From contig CAWJNF010000008.1 of NCBI GenBank assembly GCA_963844235.1, positions 1,116,001 to 1,180,000 of the forward strand: DNA of 64,000 nucleotides, written 5' to 3'. Made by a program: the position numbers and the translations under genes. Source of the stretch: CAWJNF01 sp963844235 (lineage in GTDB: Bacteria; Actinomycetota; Thermoleophilia; Gaiellales; Gaiellaceae). The notes under the pieces are model-generated. The model saw only the letters and a list, made by a program, of their open reading frames with translations, was not told the DNA's origin and searched no databases. Below are positions 15,321 through 23,792 of the stretch, one piece after another (the stretch's first letter is position 1; every line of letters starts with the position of its first letter).

Positions 15321-16987
15321 CAGAAGACCGCCGTCTCGACGTACGAGCCGTAGACCGCACGGACGGCCTCCACGATCTCCCCTCCGGTGGCGCGGGCGCG
15401 GACTGCCTCGATGGTGGCGGGCATGAGGTTCTCGTCGGTCTCGGCCACCGCGCGCAGCTCGTCGAGCCGCGCCGACAGCGCCTCCTCGTCGCGCCGCGCC
15501 TTGAAGGCCCGCAGCTCGGCGACCTTGCGGGTCTCGACCTCGGGATCCACCTCGTGCAGCGCGAACGGGGGCGGCCCCGCCTCCGAATCGCGGTACGCGT
15601 TCACGCCGACGATCACGCGCTCACCACGCTCCTTCTCGAGCTGGAAGCGGTACGCGGCGTCGGCGGTCTCCCGCTGGAAGTACCCCGACTCGATACAGGC
15701 GACTGTTCCGCCGAGCTCGTCGATCTCGTCGAGGTAGCGCTGCGCTTCGCGCTCGATCGCATCGGTCAGCGCCTCGATGGCGTACGAGCCTCCCAGCGGG
15801 TCGATCGTTCCGGCCACGCCGGACTCCTCGAGCAGGATCTGCTGGGTGCGCAGCGAGACTTTCATCGCCTCCTCGGAGGGGATGGCGAGCGCCTCGTCGA
15901 GCCCGCTCACGTGCAAGGACTGCGCGCCGCCGAAGACAGCGGCGAGCGCCTGGAGCGCTCCGCGGGCGACGTTGTTGAGCGGCTGCGGAGCGGTCAGCGA
16001 GGAGCCCGAGGTCTGGCAGTGGAAGCGCAGGCGCATCGACTCCGGCTTGCGCGCGCCGAAGCGGGCGCGCGCGATCTTCGCCCACAGCCGCCGTGCCGCC
16101 CGGAACTTCGCCACTTCCTCGAGGAAGTCGGAGTGCGCGATGAAGTAGAACGAGAAGCGCGGCGCGAACTCGTCGAAGTCCATGCCGGTCGCCGTCGCGC
16201 GCTCCGCGTAGGCGATCGCGGCGGCGAGCGTGAAGGCGACCTCCTGCTCGGCGGTGGCGCCGGCCTCGCGGACGTGGTAGCCGGAGATGTTGATCGGGTT
16301 CCACCGCGGAAGCTCGCGGGCGCCGAACGTGATCATGTCGCGACAGATGCGAAGCGAGGGCTCGACGGGGTAGATCCACTCCTTCTGGGCGATGAACTCC
16401 TTCACGATGTCCGCCTGCGTCGTGCCCGACAGCCGCGCGCGCGGGATGCCACGCTCGTCGGCGACGACGAGGAACATCGCGAGCAGGATCCAGGCCGTCG
16501 GGTTGATCGTCATCGACACCGAGATCGAGCCGATGTCGATCCCGTCGAAGATCCCGTGCACGTCGTCGACGTGGTCGACCGCGACGCCCTCCCGCCCCAC
16601 CTCGCCGAACGAGCGCTCGTCGTCGGAGTCGAAGCCCATCAGCGTCGGCATGTCGAAGTCGACCGAGATGCCGGTCTGGCCGTTCGCGATCAGGTAGCGG
16701 AGCCGGCCGTTCGTGTCCTCCGGCTGCCCGAACCCCGCGATCTGGCGCATCGTCCAGGGCCTCGCGCGGTACATCGTCGGGTAGGGGCCGCGCAGGTACG
16801 GCCACTCGCCGGGGAGCCCTTCGTCGTCGCGATCCCGCTCGACGTGCTCTTGCGTGTAGACGCGTTCGAGGACGCGGCCGGACATCGTCTCGAACTCCTG
16901 CTTGCGCTCCGGCTGGCGGGCGGCGAACGGCGCCACCGCGTCCTGCTCCCAGCGCTCGCGCTCACGGCGCCAGTGGTCCGACTTCAT
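15320..16987 (-). CDS. hcmA: Acyl-CoA mutase large subunit, 2-hydroxyisobutyryl-CoA mutase type (HcmA-like)
   Basis: Radical isomerase catalysing carbon-skeleton rearrangement with adenosylcobalamin; 555 residues, the substrate-binding TIM-barrel part. Two specificity positions stand out: I83 in TMRQIAGFG (Tyr in methylmalonyl-CoA mutase, Phe in isobutyryl-CoA mutase) and Q201 in FIAQKEWIYP (Arg in methylmalonyl-CoA mutase). Ile plus Gln is the combination reported for 2-hydroxyisobutyryl-CoA mutase (I90, Q208, the same 118-residue spacing). The ATG at 16987 lacks a Shine-Dalgarno and lies just behind TATACC, so it may be leaderless. First gene of the operon, divergent from a GntR regulator. 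Confidence 0.88.
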   Translation of the reverse strand: MKSDHWRRERERWEQDAVAPFAARQPERKQEFETMSGRVLERVYTQEHVERDRDDEGLPGEWPYLRGPYPTMYRARPWTMRQIAGFGQPEDTNGRLRYLIANGQTGISVDFDMPTLMGFDSDDERSFGEVGREGVAVDHVDDVHGIFDGIDIGSISVSMTINPTAWILLAMFLVVADERGIPRARLSGTTQADIVKEFIAQKEWIYPVEPSLRICRDMITFGARELPRWNPINISGYHVREAGATAEQEVAFTLAAAIAYAERATATGMDFDEFAPRFSFYFIAHSDFLEEVAKFRAARRLWAKIARARFGARKPESMRLRFHCQTSGSSLTAPQPLNNVARGALQALAAVFGGAQSLHVSGLDEALAIPSEEAMKVSLRTQQILLEESGVAGTIDPLGGSYAIEALTDAIEREAQRYLDEIDELGGTVACIESGYFQRETADAAYRFQLEKERGERVIVGVNAYRDSEAGPPPFALHEVDPEVETRKVAELRAFKARRDEEALSARLDELRAVAETDENLMPATIEAVRARATGGEIVEAVRAVYGSYVETAVF

Positions 16988-17006
16988 TGTGAGCAAAGGT
17001 ATAAGG

Positions 17007-17015
17007 TTGGACCAA
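17007..17015. promoter_or_regulatory. Candidate GntR/FadR-type operator TTGGACCAA
   Basis: A perfect 9-bp palindrome in the 53-nt gap between the mutase start and the regulator start. It overlaps the likely -10/-35 region of the mutase promoter (TATACC on the minus strand). The TGGnCCA-type core is the symmetry expected for FadR-subfamily GntR repressors. Confidence 0.5.
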
Positions 17016-17040
17016 AGGCGTCAAACCGCAGGGAGGACGG

Positions 17041-17778
17041 TTGGCGAGAGCGCCGCAGACGGGCGAGCGGCCCGCCTTCATCAGACCGGTGGAGCGCCGG
17101 CGGGCCTTCGAGGAGATCCTCGACCGCCTGGAGGAGGCGATCGCGGACGGTCAGCTCGCGGCGGGCGACCGGCTCCCGCCGGAACGGGAGCTCGCGGCGG
17201 GCTTCGGCGTGTCGCGGACGACCGTTCGGGAGGCGCTGCGGGTCCTCGAGACGCTGGGCCTCGTCGACGTCCGCCGCGGCGCCGACTACGGCGTGACGCT
17301 GCGTCGCGAGCCGGGCAACGCGCTCGCCCACGCCCTGCGCTTCCAGCTCGCCCTGCGCCACCTCAGCGCCGATAGCCTGATCGAGTTCCGGGCTGCGGTC
17401 GAGTCCTGGGCCGTGCGGGTGGCCGCGATCGGCGCACGGGAGCCGCTGCTCGCGGAGCTCGACGCGCCCCTCGTGCAGATGGAGCGAGACGATCTCGGCC
17501 AGCACGAGTTCCACGAGCTCGACGCGGCCTTTCACATGGGGCTTGTCCGAGCATCGGGGAACGAGCTCGCCGTCCTCGTCCTCGAGGGCGCTCGTGGCGC
17601 CATCCAGCGCGCGATGCTCGAGGCGATCCTGAAGGTGGACGACTGGCCCGCGACGAGAGCGAGGCTGGTCCGGGAGCACCGGGGAATCGCCGACGCGGTC
17701 CGCGCTCGCGATCCCGACACGGCAGCCCGGCGGGTCGAGTCCCACATCCGCCGCTTCTACGTCGAGCACGTCGGATGA
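17041..17778 (+). CDS. GntR-family regulator, FadR subfamily (FCD domain)
   Basis: A 245-residue repressor-type protein. The N-terminal winged helix (about 20-85) contains GDRLPPERELAAGFGVSRTT and VREALRVLETLGLVDVRRG. An all-helical FCD ligand domain follows (about 95-235) with the metal-binding pattern EFHELDAAFHMGL and a C-terminal HIRRFY. TTG start at 17041 is supported by GGGAGG 4 nt upstream. It is divergent from the mutase operon with a palindrome between them, and its stop overlaps the next start as ATGA. I infer that it controls both directions in response to an organic acid or acyl-CoA. Confidence 0.9.
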   Translation: MARAPQTGERPAFIRPVERRRAFEEILDRLEEAIADGQLAAGDRLPPERELAAGFGVSRTTVREALRVLETLGLVDVRRGADYGVTLRREPGNALAHALRFQLALRHLSADSLIEFRAAVESWAVRVAAIGAREPLLAELDAPLVQMERDDLGQHEFHELDAAFHMGLVRASGNELAVLVLEGARGAIQRAMLEAILKVDDWPATRARLVREHRGIADAVRARDPDTAARRVESHIRRFYVEHVG

Positions 17779-19422
17779 CCGGCGGCCGGCTCGTTGCCCG
17801 GGCGCTTGCCGCAGCCGGGATCGACACCGTGTTCACGCTCGTCGGCGGCCACACGACTCCGGTGGTGGACGCGTGCCACGAGATCGGCATCCGCTTGGTG
17901 GACGTCCGCCACGAGGAGACCGCCGGCCACATGGCCCACGCATGGGCGCGAGTCACCGGGCGGACGGGAGTCGTGCTCGTCACCGCGGGGCCCGGCGTCA
18001 CGAACACCGCGACGGCCGTCGCGAACGCCTGGTCCGGGGGCGCGCCGCTGCTCCTCCTCGGCGGGGGCGTCCCACGGGCGCAGCTCGGACGGGGAGCGCT
18101 CCACGAGATGGACCAGCTGGGGCTGATGACACCGATCACGAAGCGCTCCGAGAGCGCGCTCGATCCGGCGGACCTGCCGGCGCTGCTCTCGGAGGCCGTC
18201 GCGGAGACCCGCCGCGGACGTCCGGGGCCGGTCTTCCTCGAGCTGCCGTCCGACGTGCTGCGCGCGGACGGCCCTGAACCGGAGACCTGGCCCACTCCGA
18301 GCGAGCCCGCCCGCGGCGGCGCCGAGGACGCCGACGTGGACGCGGCCGCCCGCCTGCTCGCCGATGCCGAAGCGCCCGCTCGTGGTGGCCGGCAGCGGCG
18401 TCTACTGGGCCGAGGCATGGAACGAGCTCCGCGCGCTGGTCGAGCGCCTCGGTGCGCCGGCGATCACCTCACATGCCGCGCGAGGCGTCCTCCCCTTCGC
18501 CCACCCGCAGCACGTGCCCGCCGCGCGCTCCCGCGCCCTCCGCGACGCGGACGTCGTGCTCGTGGCCGGCTCCAGGCTCAACTTCATGCTCGCCTACGGC
18601 CAGCCGCCTCGCTTCAACGCCGAGGCTCGGATCGTCCAGATCGACGTCGACCCCTCCGCGATCGGCCACAACCGCTCGGTTGCCGTGGGCCTCGTCGGCG
18701 ACGCCCGTACCGTGCTCGGGCAGCTCGTCGACCGTGTCGACGAAAGGTCGCCCGGGGCGTGGCTGGGAGTGCTCCGCGAGACGGACGCGAACGCCCGGGC
18801 CGCTCTCGAGGCCGAGGCGGCGTCGGGCGCAACGCCGATCCACCCGCTGCGGCTCTGCCGGGAGCTCACCCTCGCACTGCCGGAGGATGCCTTCGTGGCC
18901 GCGGACGGAGGCGACATCCTCTCGTTCGCCCGGCAGGCCGTCCAGGTGTCGGCGCCCGGCTGCTGGCTCGACTCGGGCCCCTTCGGCTGCCTCGGCTATG
19001 GGATCGCGTCGGCGTGCGCCGCCAAGCTCGCGCGCCCCGACCGCCCCGCGGTCGCCCTCCTCGGGGACGGAGCGCTCGGTCTCCAGGCGATGGAGCTCGA
19101 CACGGCCGCCCGCCACGGTCTCGGCATCCTCGTGGTCGTGTCGACGAACGGCTCATGGGCCATCGAGGCGACCAGCCAGGAGATGGAGTTCGGTCGTGCC
19201 GTCGCGACCGCGCTCGAACGGCGGCCCTACCACGTCCTCGCAGAGGCGCTCGGCTGCGACGGGATAGAGGTGACGCGGCCCGAGGAGCTGGCGGCCGCCC
19301 TGTCGCGCCGGCCGCGAGACCGGCCGCTCCTCGTGAACGCGATCACCGACCCCGCGGCGCGTAGCCCCGATGCGCGCCGCGGGCTCGGGCTCGTGCCGCA
19401 GGAGCAGGCAATCGCGTTCTGA
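17775..19422 (+). pseudogene. Thiamine-pyrophosphate enzyme (acetolactate synthase/benzoylformate decarboxylase family), frameshifted
   Basis: The sequence encodes a full-length TPP-dependent enzyme (548 codons after correction) split by one extra base near 18370. The first part (from ATG 17775) has the cofactor-activating Glu in RHEETAGHMAHA and GGVPRAQLGRG. In the other frame, from about 18364, come PLVVAGSGVYW, the middle domain and the TPP motif GDGALGLQAMELD...N. Removing one C from GCCGAAGCG restores a continuous family-like sequence. An ATG at 18364 could start the second part, but half-proteins are not known to work in this family. It overlaps the GntR gene by ATGA. Substrate unknown. 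Confidence 0.8.
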
Positions 19423-19464
19423 CCGGCGCCGCGCACCCCGAGGCGGACGCTGCTCCGAGGCGGA

Positions 19465-19478
19465 GGCCCGGAAGGGCC
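19465..19478. terminator. Short hairpin between convergent genes
   Basis: GGCCC (19465-19469) and GGGCC (19474-19478) form a small stem with a GGAA tetraloop, in the 76-nt gap between the TPP-enzyme stop and the amidohydrolase stop. It is short and without a U-tract, so weak as a terminator candidate. Confidence 0.3.
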
Positions 19479-19498
19479 CGACCGCCGCCAAGGTGAGC

Positions 19499-20359
19499 TC
19501 AGCTCGGCAGCTCGAGACCGTAGACGGCGAGGGCGTTTCGGTAGAAGACCGTCTCGAGCAGCTCGCGGCCGAAGCCCAGGTCGACCACCGCCTGTGCGTT
19601 CGCGCGAATGCCGGGGACGCCGGGCCAGTCGGTGCCGAAGATGAACCGCTCGGCAAGCCGGGCGAGGTCGAAGCGGGCGAAGTACTCGGGCAGCCTCCTC
19701 GGCGGCAGGCCCGAGATCTCGATCCAGACGTTCGGCCGGCCGAGCGCGAGCACGCCCGCCACCTCGTGCGCCCAGCCGCGGCCGCCGTGGGCGAGCACGA
19801 GCTTGAGGTCGCGGAAGTCGTCGACGACGTCGTTGAGCTGCGCAGCGTCCACGTAGCGGTTCGACGAGCCCGGGTAGATGCTGGTTCCGAAGTGCACGAC
19901 GACGGGAATGCCGCGTTCCTCGCACAGCGCGTAGGCCTTGTACAGCGAGCGCTCGTTGAGGGGGAAGCCGCCGTGCACCGGGTGAAGCTTGAGCGCGACG
20001 GCGCCGAGGTCGAGCTGGCGCTCGAGCTCGGCCGTGGCCGGGTGGTGCAGGTGTGGGTTGAGGTTCGCGACGAGGCGGACCCGCCTCGGGTCGTACTCGA
20101 CCAGCGGGAGGATGTCCTCGACCGGCTGGATCCCCGTGACCTTCGGGCTGTACTCGGCGAAGACAAGCGCGATGTCGACGCCCTCCTGCTCGAGGTACTC
20201 GTGGAACCGGGCCGGCACCACGAGCCCCCGCTCGTCGTAGAGCGCGCGGGTCGCCTCTCCCGACGGGAAGCCGCCCGTCCAGTCCGACCAGGGAACCTTG
20301 AGCCCGGCCAAAGCCGGGGCGTGCACGTGCGCGTCGACAAGCGGGATCGCGTCGATCAT
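19499..20359 (-). CDS. Amidohydrolase-family (ACMSD/LigI-like) metal-dependent hydrolase
   Basis: A 286-residue TIM-barrel enzyme. The metal motif is DAHVHAP (HxH, about 9-15). Further ligands are probably in KLHPVHGG, VVVHFGT and the downstream GTDWP Asp, as in the amidohydrolase_2 family of decarboxylases and lactonases. The ATG at 20359 overlaps the upstream CoA-ligase stop as ATGA, so it is the last gene of the E1-alpha/HyuAB/ligase operon. It could decarboxylate or hydrolyse a product of that pathway; the precise reaction is not evident. Confidence 0.85.
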   Translation of the reverse strand: MIDAIPLVDAHVHAPALAGLKVPWSDWTGGFPSGEATRALYDERGLVVPARFHEYLEQEGVDIALVFAEYSPKVTGIQPVEDILPLVEYDPRRVRLVANLNPHLHHPATAELERQLDLGAVALKLHPVHGGFPLNERSLYKAYALCEERGIPVVVHFGTSIYPGSSNRYVDAAQLNDVVDDFRDLKLVLAHGGRGWAHEVAGVLALGRPNVWIEISGLPPRRLPEYFARFDLARLAERFIFGTDWPGVPGIRANAQAVVDLGFGRELLETVFYRNALAVYGLELPS

Positions 20360-21840
20360 GTCGCGCCCGCCCGCTCCCGCAGCACGCCGCGCTGGATCTT
20401 GCCCGTGGCCGTCTTCGGCAGCTCGTCGAGGACGATGACCCGCCGCGGCCGCTTGAACCCGGCGAGGCGACCGCGGCAGTGCTCGATCAACGCGCCGGGC
20501 TCGAGCTCCTGCCCCGCCACCGGGACGACACAGGCAACCGCCTCGACGAGGCCGTCGGCGCGGGTAGCCCCGACGACCACCGCTTCGAGCACGTCGGCAT
20601 GCTCGATCAGCACCGCCTCGACCTCGGCGGGAGCGACCCACTCGCCGCCGACCTTGAACATGTCATCGGCGCGTCCGAGGTAGGTGTAGAAGCCGCCCTC
20701 GGACTCGACGTACATGTCACCGCTCTTGAACCACTCGCCGTGGAAGCTCTGGCGGGTCGCATCGGCGTGGCACCAGTAGCCGGTCGCCGCGGAGGCCCCC
20801 GAGACCCAGAGCTGGCCCGGCGTGCCCGGGGCCACGTCGTTGCCGGCCTCGTCGCGGAGACGGACGCGATACCCGCCCACCACCGTCCCCGACGACCCGG
20901 GCCGGCAGCGTCCGGCACGATTCGAGACGTAGATGTGGGTCATTTCCGTGGAGCCGATCCCGTCGAGGATCTCGACGCCGAAGCGCTCGCGGAAGCGCGT
21001 GAACAGCTCCGCCGGGAGCGCCTCCCCGGCGGAGACAGCCTGCCGTACCGACTCGAACGTGTCCGCGGGGAGCTCGGCGGCCAGCAGCGCGGCGTAGAAC
21101 GTGGGCACGGCGAAGAAAAGCGTCGGCAGGCCGTCCCGGACGACCTCGGCGACCCGCCCCGCCCTGGGCGGCCGGGCCCGCTCCAGGATCGCGGACGCTC
21201 CCACCGACAGCGGGAAGCCGAGCGCGTTGCCGAGGCCGTAGGCGTGGAAGAGTGGGGCGACCGAGAAGCAGCGATCCTCGGGCCCGATCGCGAGCACCTC
21301 GCGTGCGTAGCCCTCCGCCGTGACCAGCAGGTCGGCGTGGCGGTGCATCGCGAGCTTCGGCCGGCCCGTCGTGCCCGATGTGCAGAGCCAGAAGCCGGGC
21401 GAGTCCTCCCAGGTGTCATACGGCTCGCCTGCTCCGGGGTCTGCGCCGAGCACGTCGTCGAAGCTCGTAGTCGTCGCGTGCGCCACAGCCGGAGGCGGCG
21501 AGTCCTCGGCGACGATCAGGTGCGCGAGCTCGGGAGCACCCTCTACCAGATCGGGGGCGTCGGATGCCCGTTCCGCCGAGACGGCAAGCACGCGCGCCCT
21601 GGCCTCGGCGATCGAGAGCGCGAGATCGGGGGCGGGCAGCAACGGGTTCAGCGGGAGCGGGATGGCGCCGATCCGCATCGCGGCGAGGAAGGTGACGACG
21701 AGCTCGAGGCTGTCGAGCAGGACGAGCGCCACGCGCTCCTCGGGCCGCACGCCGATAGCCCGCAGGCCGCTCGCCGCGCGGCAAACGAGGTCGTGCAGCT
21801 CGGCGTACGTGACACGGCCGCTCTCGGCGTGCAGCGCCAC
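20356..21840 (-). CDS. Benzoate-CoA-ligase-like AMP-forming acyl-CoA ligase
   Basis: Adenylate-forming ligase; 494 residues from the GTG at 21840. The P-loop CTSGTTGRPK is at 153-162, the SVAPLFHAYGLGNA segment is typical of the benzoate-CoA ligase family, and RADDMFKVGGEWV and KTATGKIQR are visible. Family members start about 30 residues earlier; here the frame remains open and reads FNASAYLVDRRLAAGDGGRV, an excellent family match. The only candidate start beyond it is CTG at 21928-21930, overlapping the HyuB stop as CTGA. The protein is therefore probably about 524 residues. It activates an aryl or keto acid made by the preceding HyuAB pair; substrate inferred only broadly. Confidence 0.9.
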   Translation of the reverse strand: MALHAESGRVTYAELHDLVCRAASGLRAIGVRPEERVALVLLDSLELVVTFLAAMRIGAIPLPLNPLLPAPDLALSIAEARARVLAVSAERASDAPDLVEGAPELAHLIVAEDSPPPAVAHATTTSFDDVLGADPGAGEPYDTWEDSPGFWLCTSGTTGRPKLAMHRHADLLVTAEGYAREVLAIGPEDRCFSVAPLFHAYGLGNALGFPLSVGASAILERARPPRAGRVAEVVRDGLPTLFFAVPTFYAALLAAELPADTFESVRQAVSAGEALPAELFTRFRERFGVEILDGIGSTEMTHIYVSNRAGRCRPGSSGTVVGGYRVRLRDEAGNDVAPGTPGQLWVSGASAATGYWCHADATRQSFHGEWFKSGDMYVESEGGFYTYLGRADDMFKVGGEWVAPAEVEAVLIEHADVLEAVVVGATRADGLVEAVACVVPVAGQELEPGALIEHCRGRLAGFKRPRRVIVLDELPKTATGKIQRGVLRERAGAT

Positions 21841-21926
21841 GCGCCCACCGTCGCCGGCTGCCAGTCGACGGTCGACCAGGTACGCGGACGCGTTGAAGGG
21901 CTCTACGGAGTCCCTCCCCGGGATGC

Positions 21927-23771
21927 TCAGCCCGGCTCGGTCGCGAGCCGCTCCCGCAGCGCTGCCGTCGCCTGCTCGTCGACCCGTTCCCGCTCGAGGT
22001 CGAGGACGACCCCATACGACTCACGGGCGTCCTCCACGCCGATGAACTCCTCGAGCACGTCGTCGAGCACCTTCTGCGGGTCGCGCTCGAGCGGGGAGCC
22101 GTACCCGGCCGCGTTCGGGCTCACCGTCCGGATGGTGTCGCCCGGCTCGGCCCAGCGCGACTGCAGCTTCGACGGCAGCTGAATCTCCTCGCCGTCCTTG
22201 GTGATGTAGATGGCGGCGCCGGGAAAGCCGTCCTTGCCGCCGAAGATCCCCGGCGGCGGGTGCCGGTGGCCGTCGCCCTCGAGGCTCATGTGCGCCCGGC
22301 CGAGGAACTGCATGTCCCTGATCGAGCCGACCCCGCCGCGCCATCTCCCCGCCCCGACCTTGTCCGTGCGCAGCTCGTAGCGGGTCACGCGGAGCGGGTA
22401 GTGGGCCTCGATGTCCTCGACCGGGTTGTTCCGGGTGTTCGCGTAGAGGACGTCGACGGCGTCGATGCCGTCTTTGCCGAGCCGCCCGCCGTAGGCCCCT
22501 TCCGTGATGTCCATGTAGACCCAGTGGTTCTGGTCGACGACACCCGAGTAGGAGATCACCTTCATGTTCCCGATCCCGGACGAAACCCGCTCCGGGCAGA
22601 TCTGGGACAGGGCGCGCATGAGCGTGTCGGCGACGATGTTCCCGGGGCAGAAGCGCCCGATCGTGGCGCACGGGAAGGTCGGGTTGGCGAGCGAGCCGCG
22701 CTCGGCGATGATGCGCACCGGACGCACGAGCCCTGAGTTCTGCGGAACATACTCGTGCGTCGCCGTATCGAGCAGGATCGACCGCAACGTGACGTAGATC
22801 GCCACGTCGACGGTACCGACGAACGGCATGTTGATCGACCGGTCGGAGATCTGCGGCGACGTGCCCGTCAGGTCGACGGTCATCGTGTCGCCCTCGACGA
22901 TCACCGTCACCTTGATCCGCTGGTCGCGCTTGCTGGGGTCGGGGTCGTCGGCGAACCCGTCGATAAAGCCCTCGGCGCTATACGTCCCGTCCGGAAGCTG
23001 CTCGATCTCCTGCCGCAGCATGCGCTCGGAGTAGGCCATCAGCTCCTCGCAGGCCGCCTCGACCGTCTCGCGACCCCACTCCTCCAGCATCTCGATGTAA
23101 CGCTGCGCGCCGATATGGCAAGCGGCGACCTGCGCCTCCATGTCGCCCACGACCATGTCGCTCGCACGGATGTTGTCGCGCATGAGGCGCCAGACCACGT
23201 CGTTCTTGACGCCGCGGTCGTAGACCTTGAGAGCCTTGAACTGCAGCCCTTCCGCGTAGGCGTCGACGGCGTCCACGATGCCGCAGGACCCCGGGGTCAT
23301 GGCCCCGACGTCGAGATGATGCGCCGTCGTGACGCTGAAGCCGACGAGCTCGCCCCGGAGAAAGATCGGCACGCAGAACCCGATGTCGGGCTCGTGCGAA
23401 GCGCCGTAGTAGGGCGAGTTGTGGAGGATGACGTCGCCCTCGTTGAACGTCTCGCCGCGCTCCTCGAAGAGCCGCATGATCCCGCGCACGTAGCCGGGGA
23501 TCGGGCCGAGCTGGAGCGGCGTCGAGAGAGCGCACTCGCAGATCTGCCGGCCCTCGGCGTCGAGCAACGCGACGCCGAAGTCCTCGGACTCGCGGATGAT
23601 CGACGAGTACGACATGCGGGTGAGCTTGTGCCCGACCTCGAGCGCGATGTTGTCGAGCGCGCCCGCGATGACGCGCGCCGTGATCGGGTCGATCTTGCCC
23701 TCAGTGGGCTCGCCGCGCTCGTACTCGATGACGTCCACGACGGGCGTCGTCGTTTCCTCGGTGACTGCCAT
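21927..23771 (-). CDS. hyuB: Hydantoinase B/acetone carboxylase alpha-family subunit (HyuB), locus 1
   Basis: A 614-residue partner of the HyuA protein encoded just upstream. Characteristic segments are ALDNIALEVGHKLTRMSYSS, GDVILHNSPYYGASHEPD, DITEGAYGGRLGKDGIDAVD and GIFGGKDGFPGA. HyuA/HyuB pairs are ATP-dependent hydantoinases, oxoprolinases or ketone carboxylases; two-gene order with an aryl-CoA ligase directly downstream resembles acetophenone carboxylase/benzoylacetate-CoA ligase loci. ATG at 23771 is preceded by AGGAGAGGG. Which substrate is used cannot be decided from sequence alone. Confidence 0.92.
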   Translation of the reverse strand: MAVTEETTTPVVDVIEYERGEPTEGKIDPITARVIAGALDNIALEVGHKLTRMSYSSIIRESEDFGVALLDAEGRQICECALSTPLQLGPIPGYVRGIMRLFEERGETFNEGDVILHNSPYYGASHEPDIGFCVPIFLRGELVGFSVTTAHHLDVGAMTPGSCGIVDAVDAYAEGLQFKALKVYDRGVKNDVVWRLMRDNIRASDMVVGDMEAQVAACHIGAQRYIEMLEEWGRETVEAACEELMAYSERMLRQEIEQLPDGTYSAEGFIDGFADDPDPSKRDQRIKVTVIVEGDTMTVDLTGTSPQISDRSINMPFVGTVDVAIYVTLRSILLDTATHEYVPQNSGLVRPVRIIAERGSLANPTFPCATIGRFCPGNIVADTLMRALSQICPERVSSGIGNMKVISYSGVVDQNHWVYMDITEGAYGGRLGKDGIDAVDVLYANTRNNPVEDIEAHYPLRVTRYELRTDKVGAGRWRGGVGSIRDMQFLGRAHMSLEGDGHRHPPPGIFGGKDGFPGAAIYITKDGEEIQLPSKLQSRWAEPGDTIRTVSPNAAGYGSPLERDPQKVLDDVLEEFIGVEDARESYGVVLDLERERVDEQATAALRERLATEPG

Positions 23772-23792
23772 CTCTTCCCTCTCCTAGATCAT

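Noticed and set aside
13534..15360. N-terminal extension of the PaaK-type ligase through the cobalamin subunit gene
   Set aside because: The added 149 codons overlap a recognisable B12 domain in another frame and are Arg-rich nonsense; the GTG at 14913 is the natural coupled start.
15290..17296. 668-codon plus-strand frame opposite the mutase genes
   Set aside because: Arg/Glu/Leu-rich antisense frame without motifs; the minus strand encodes a clear B12 mutase.
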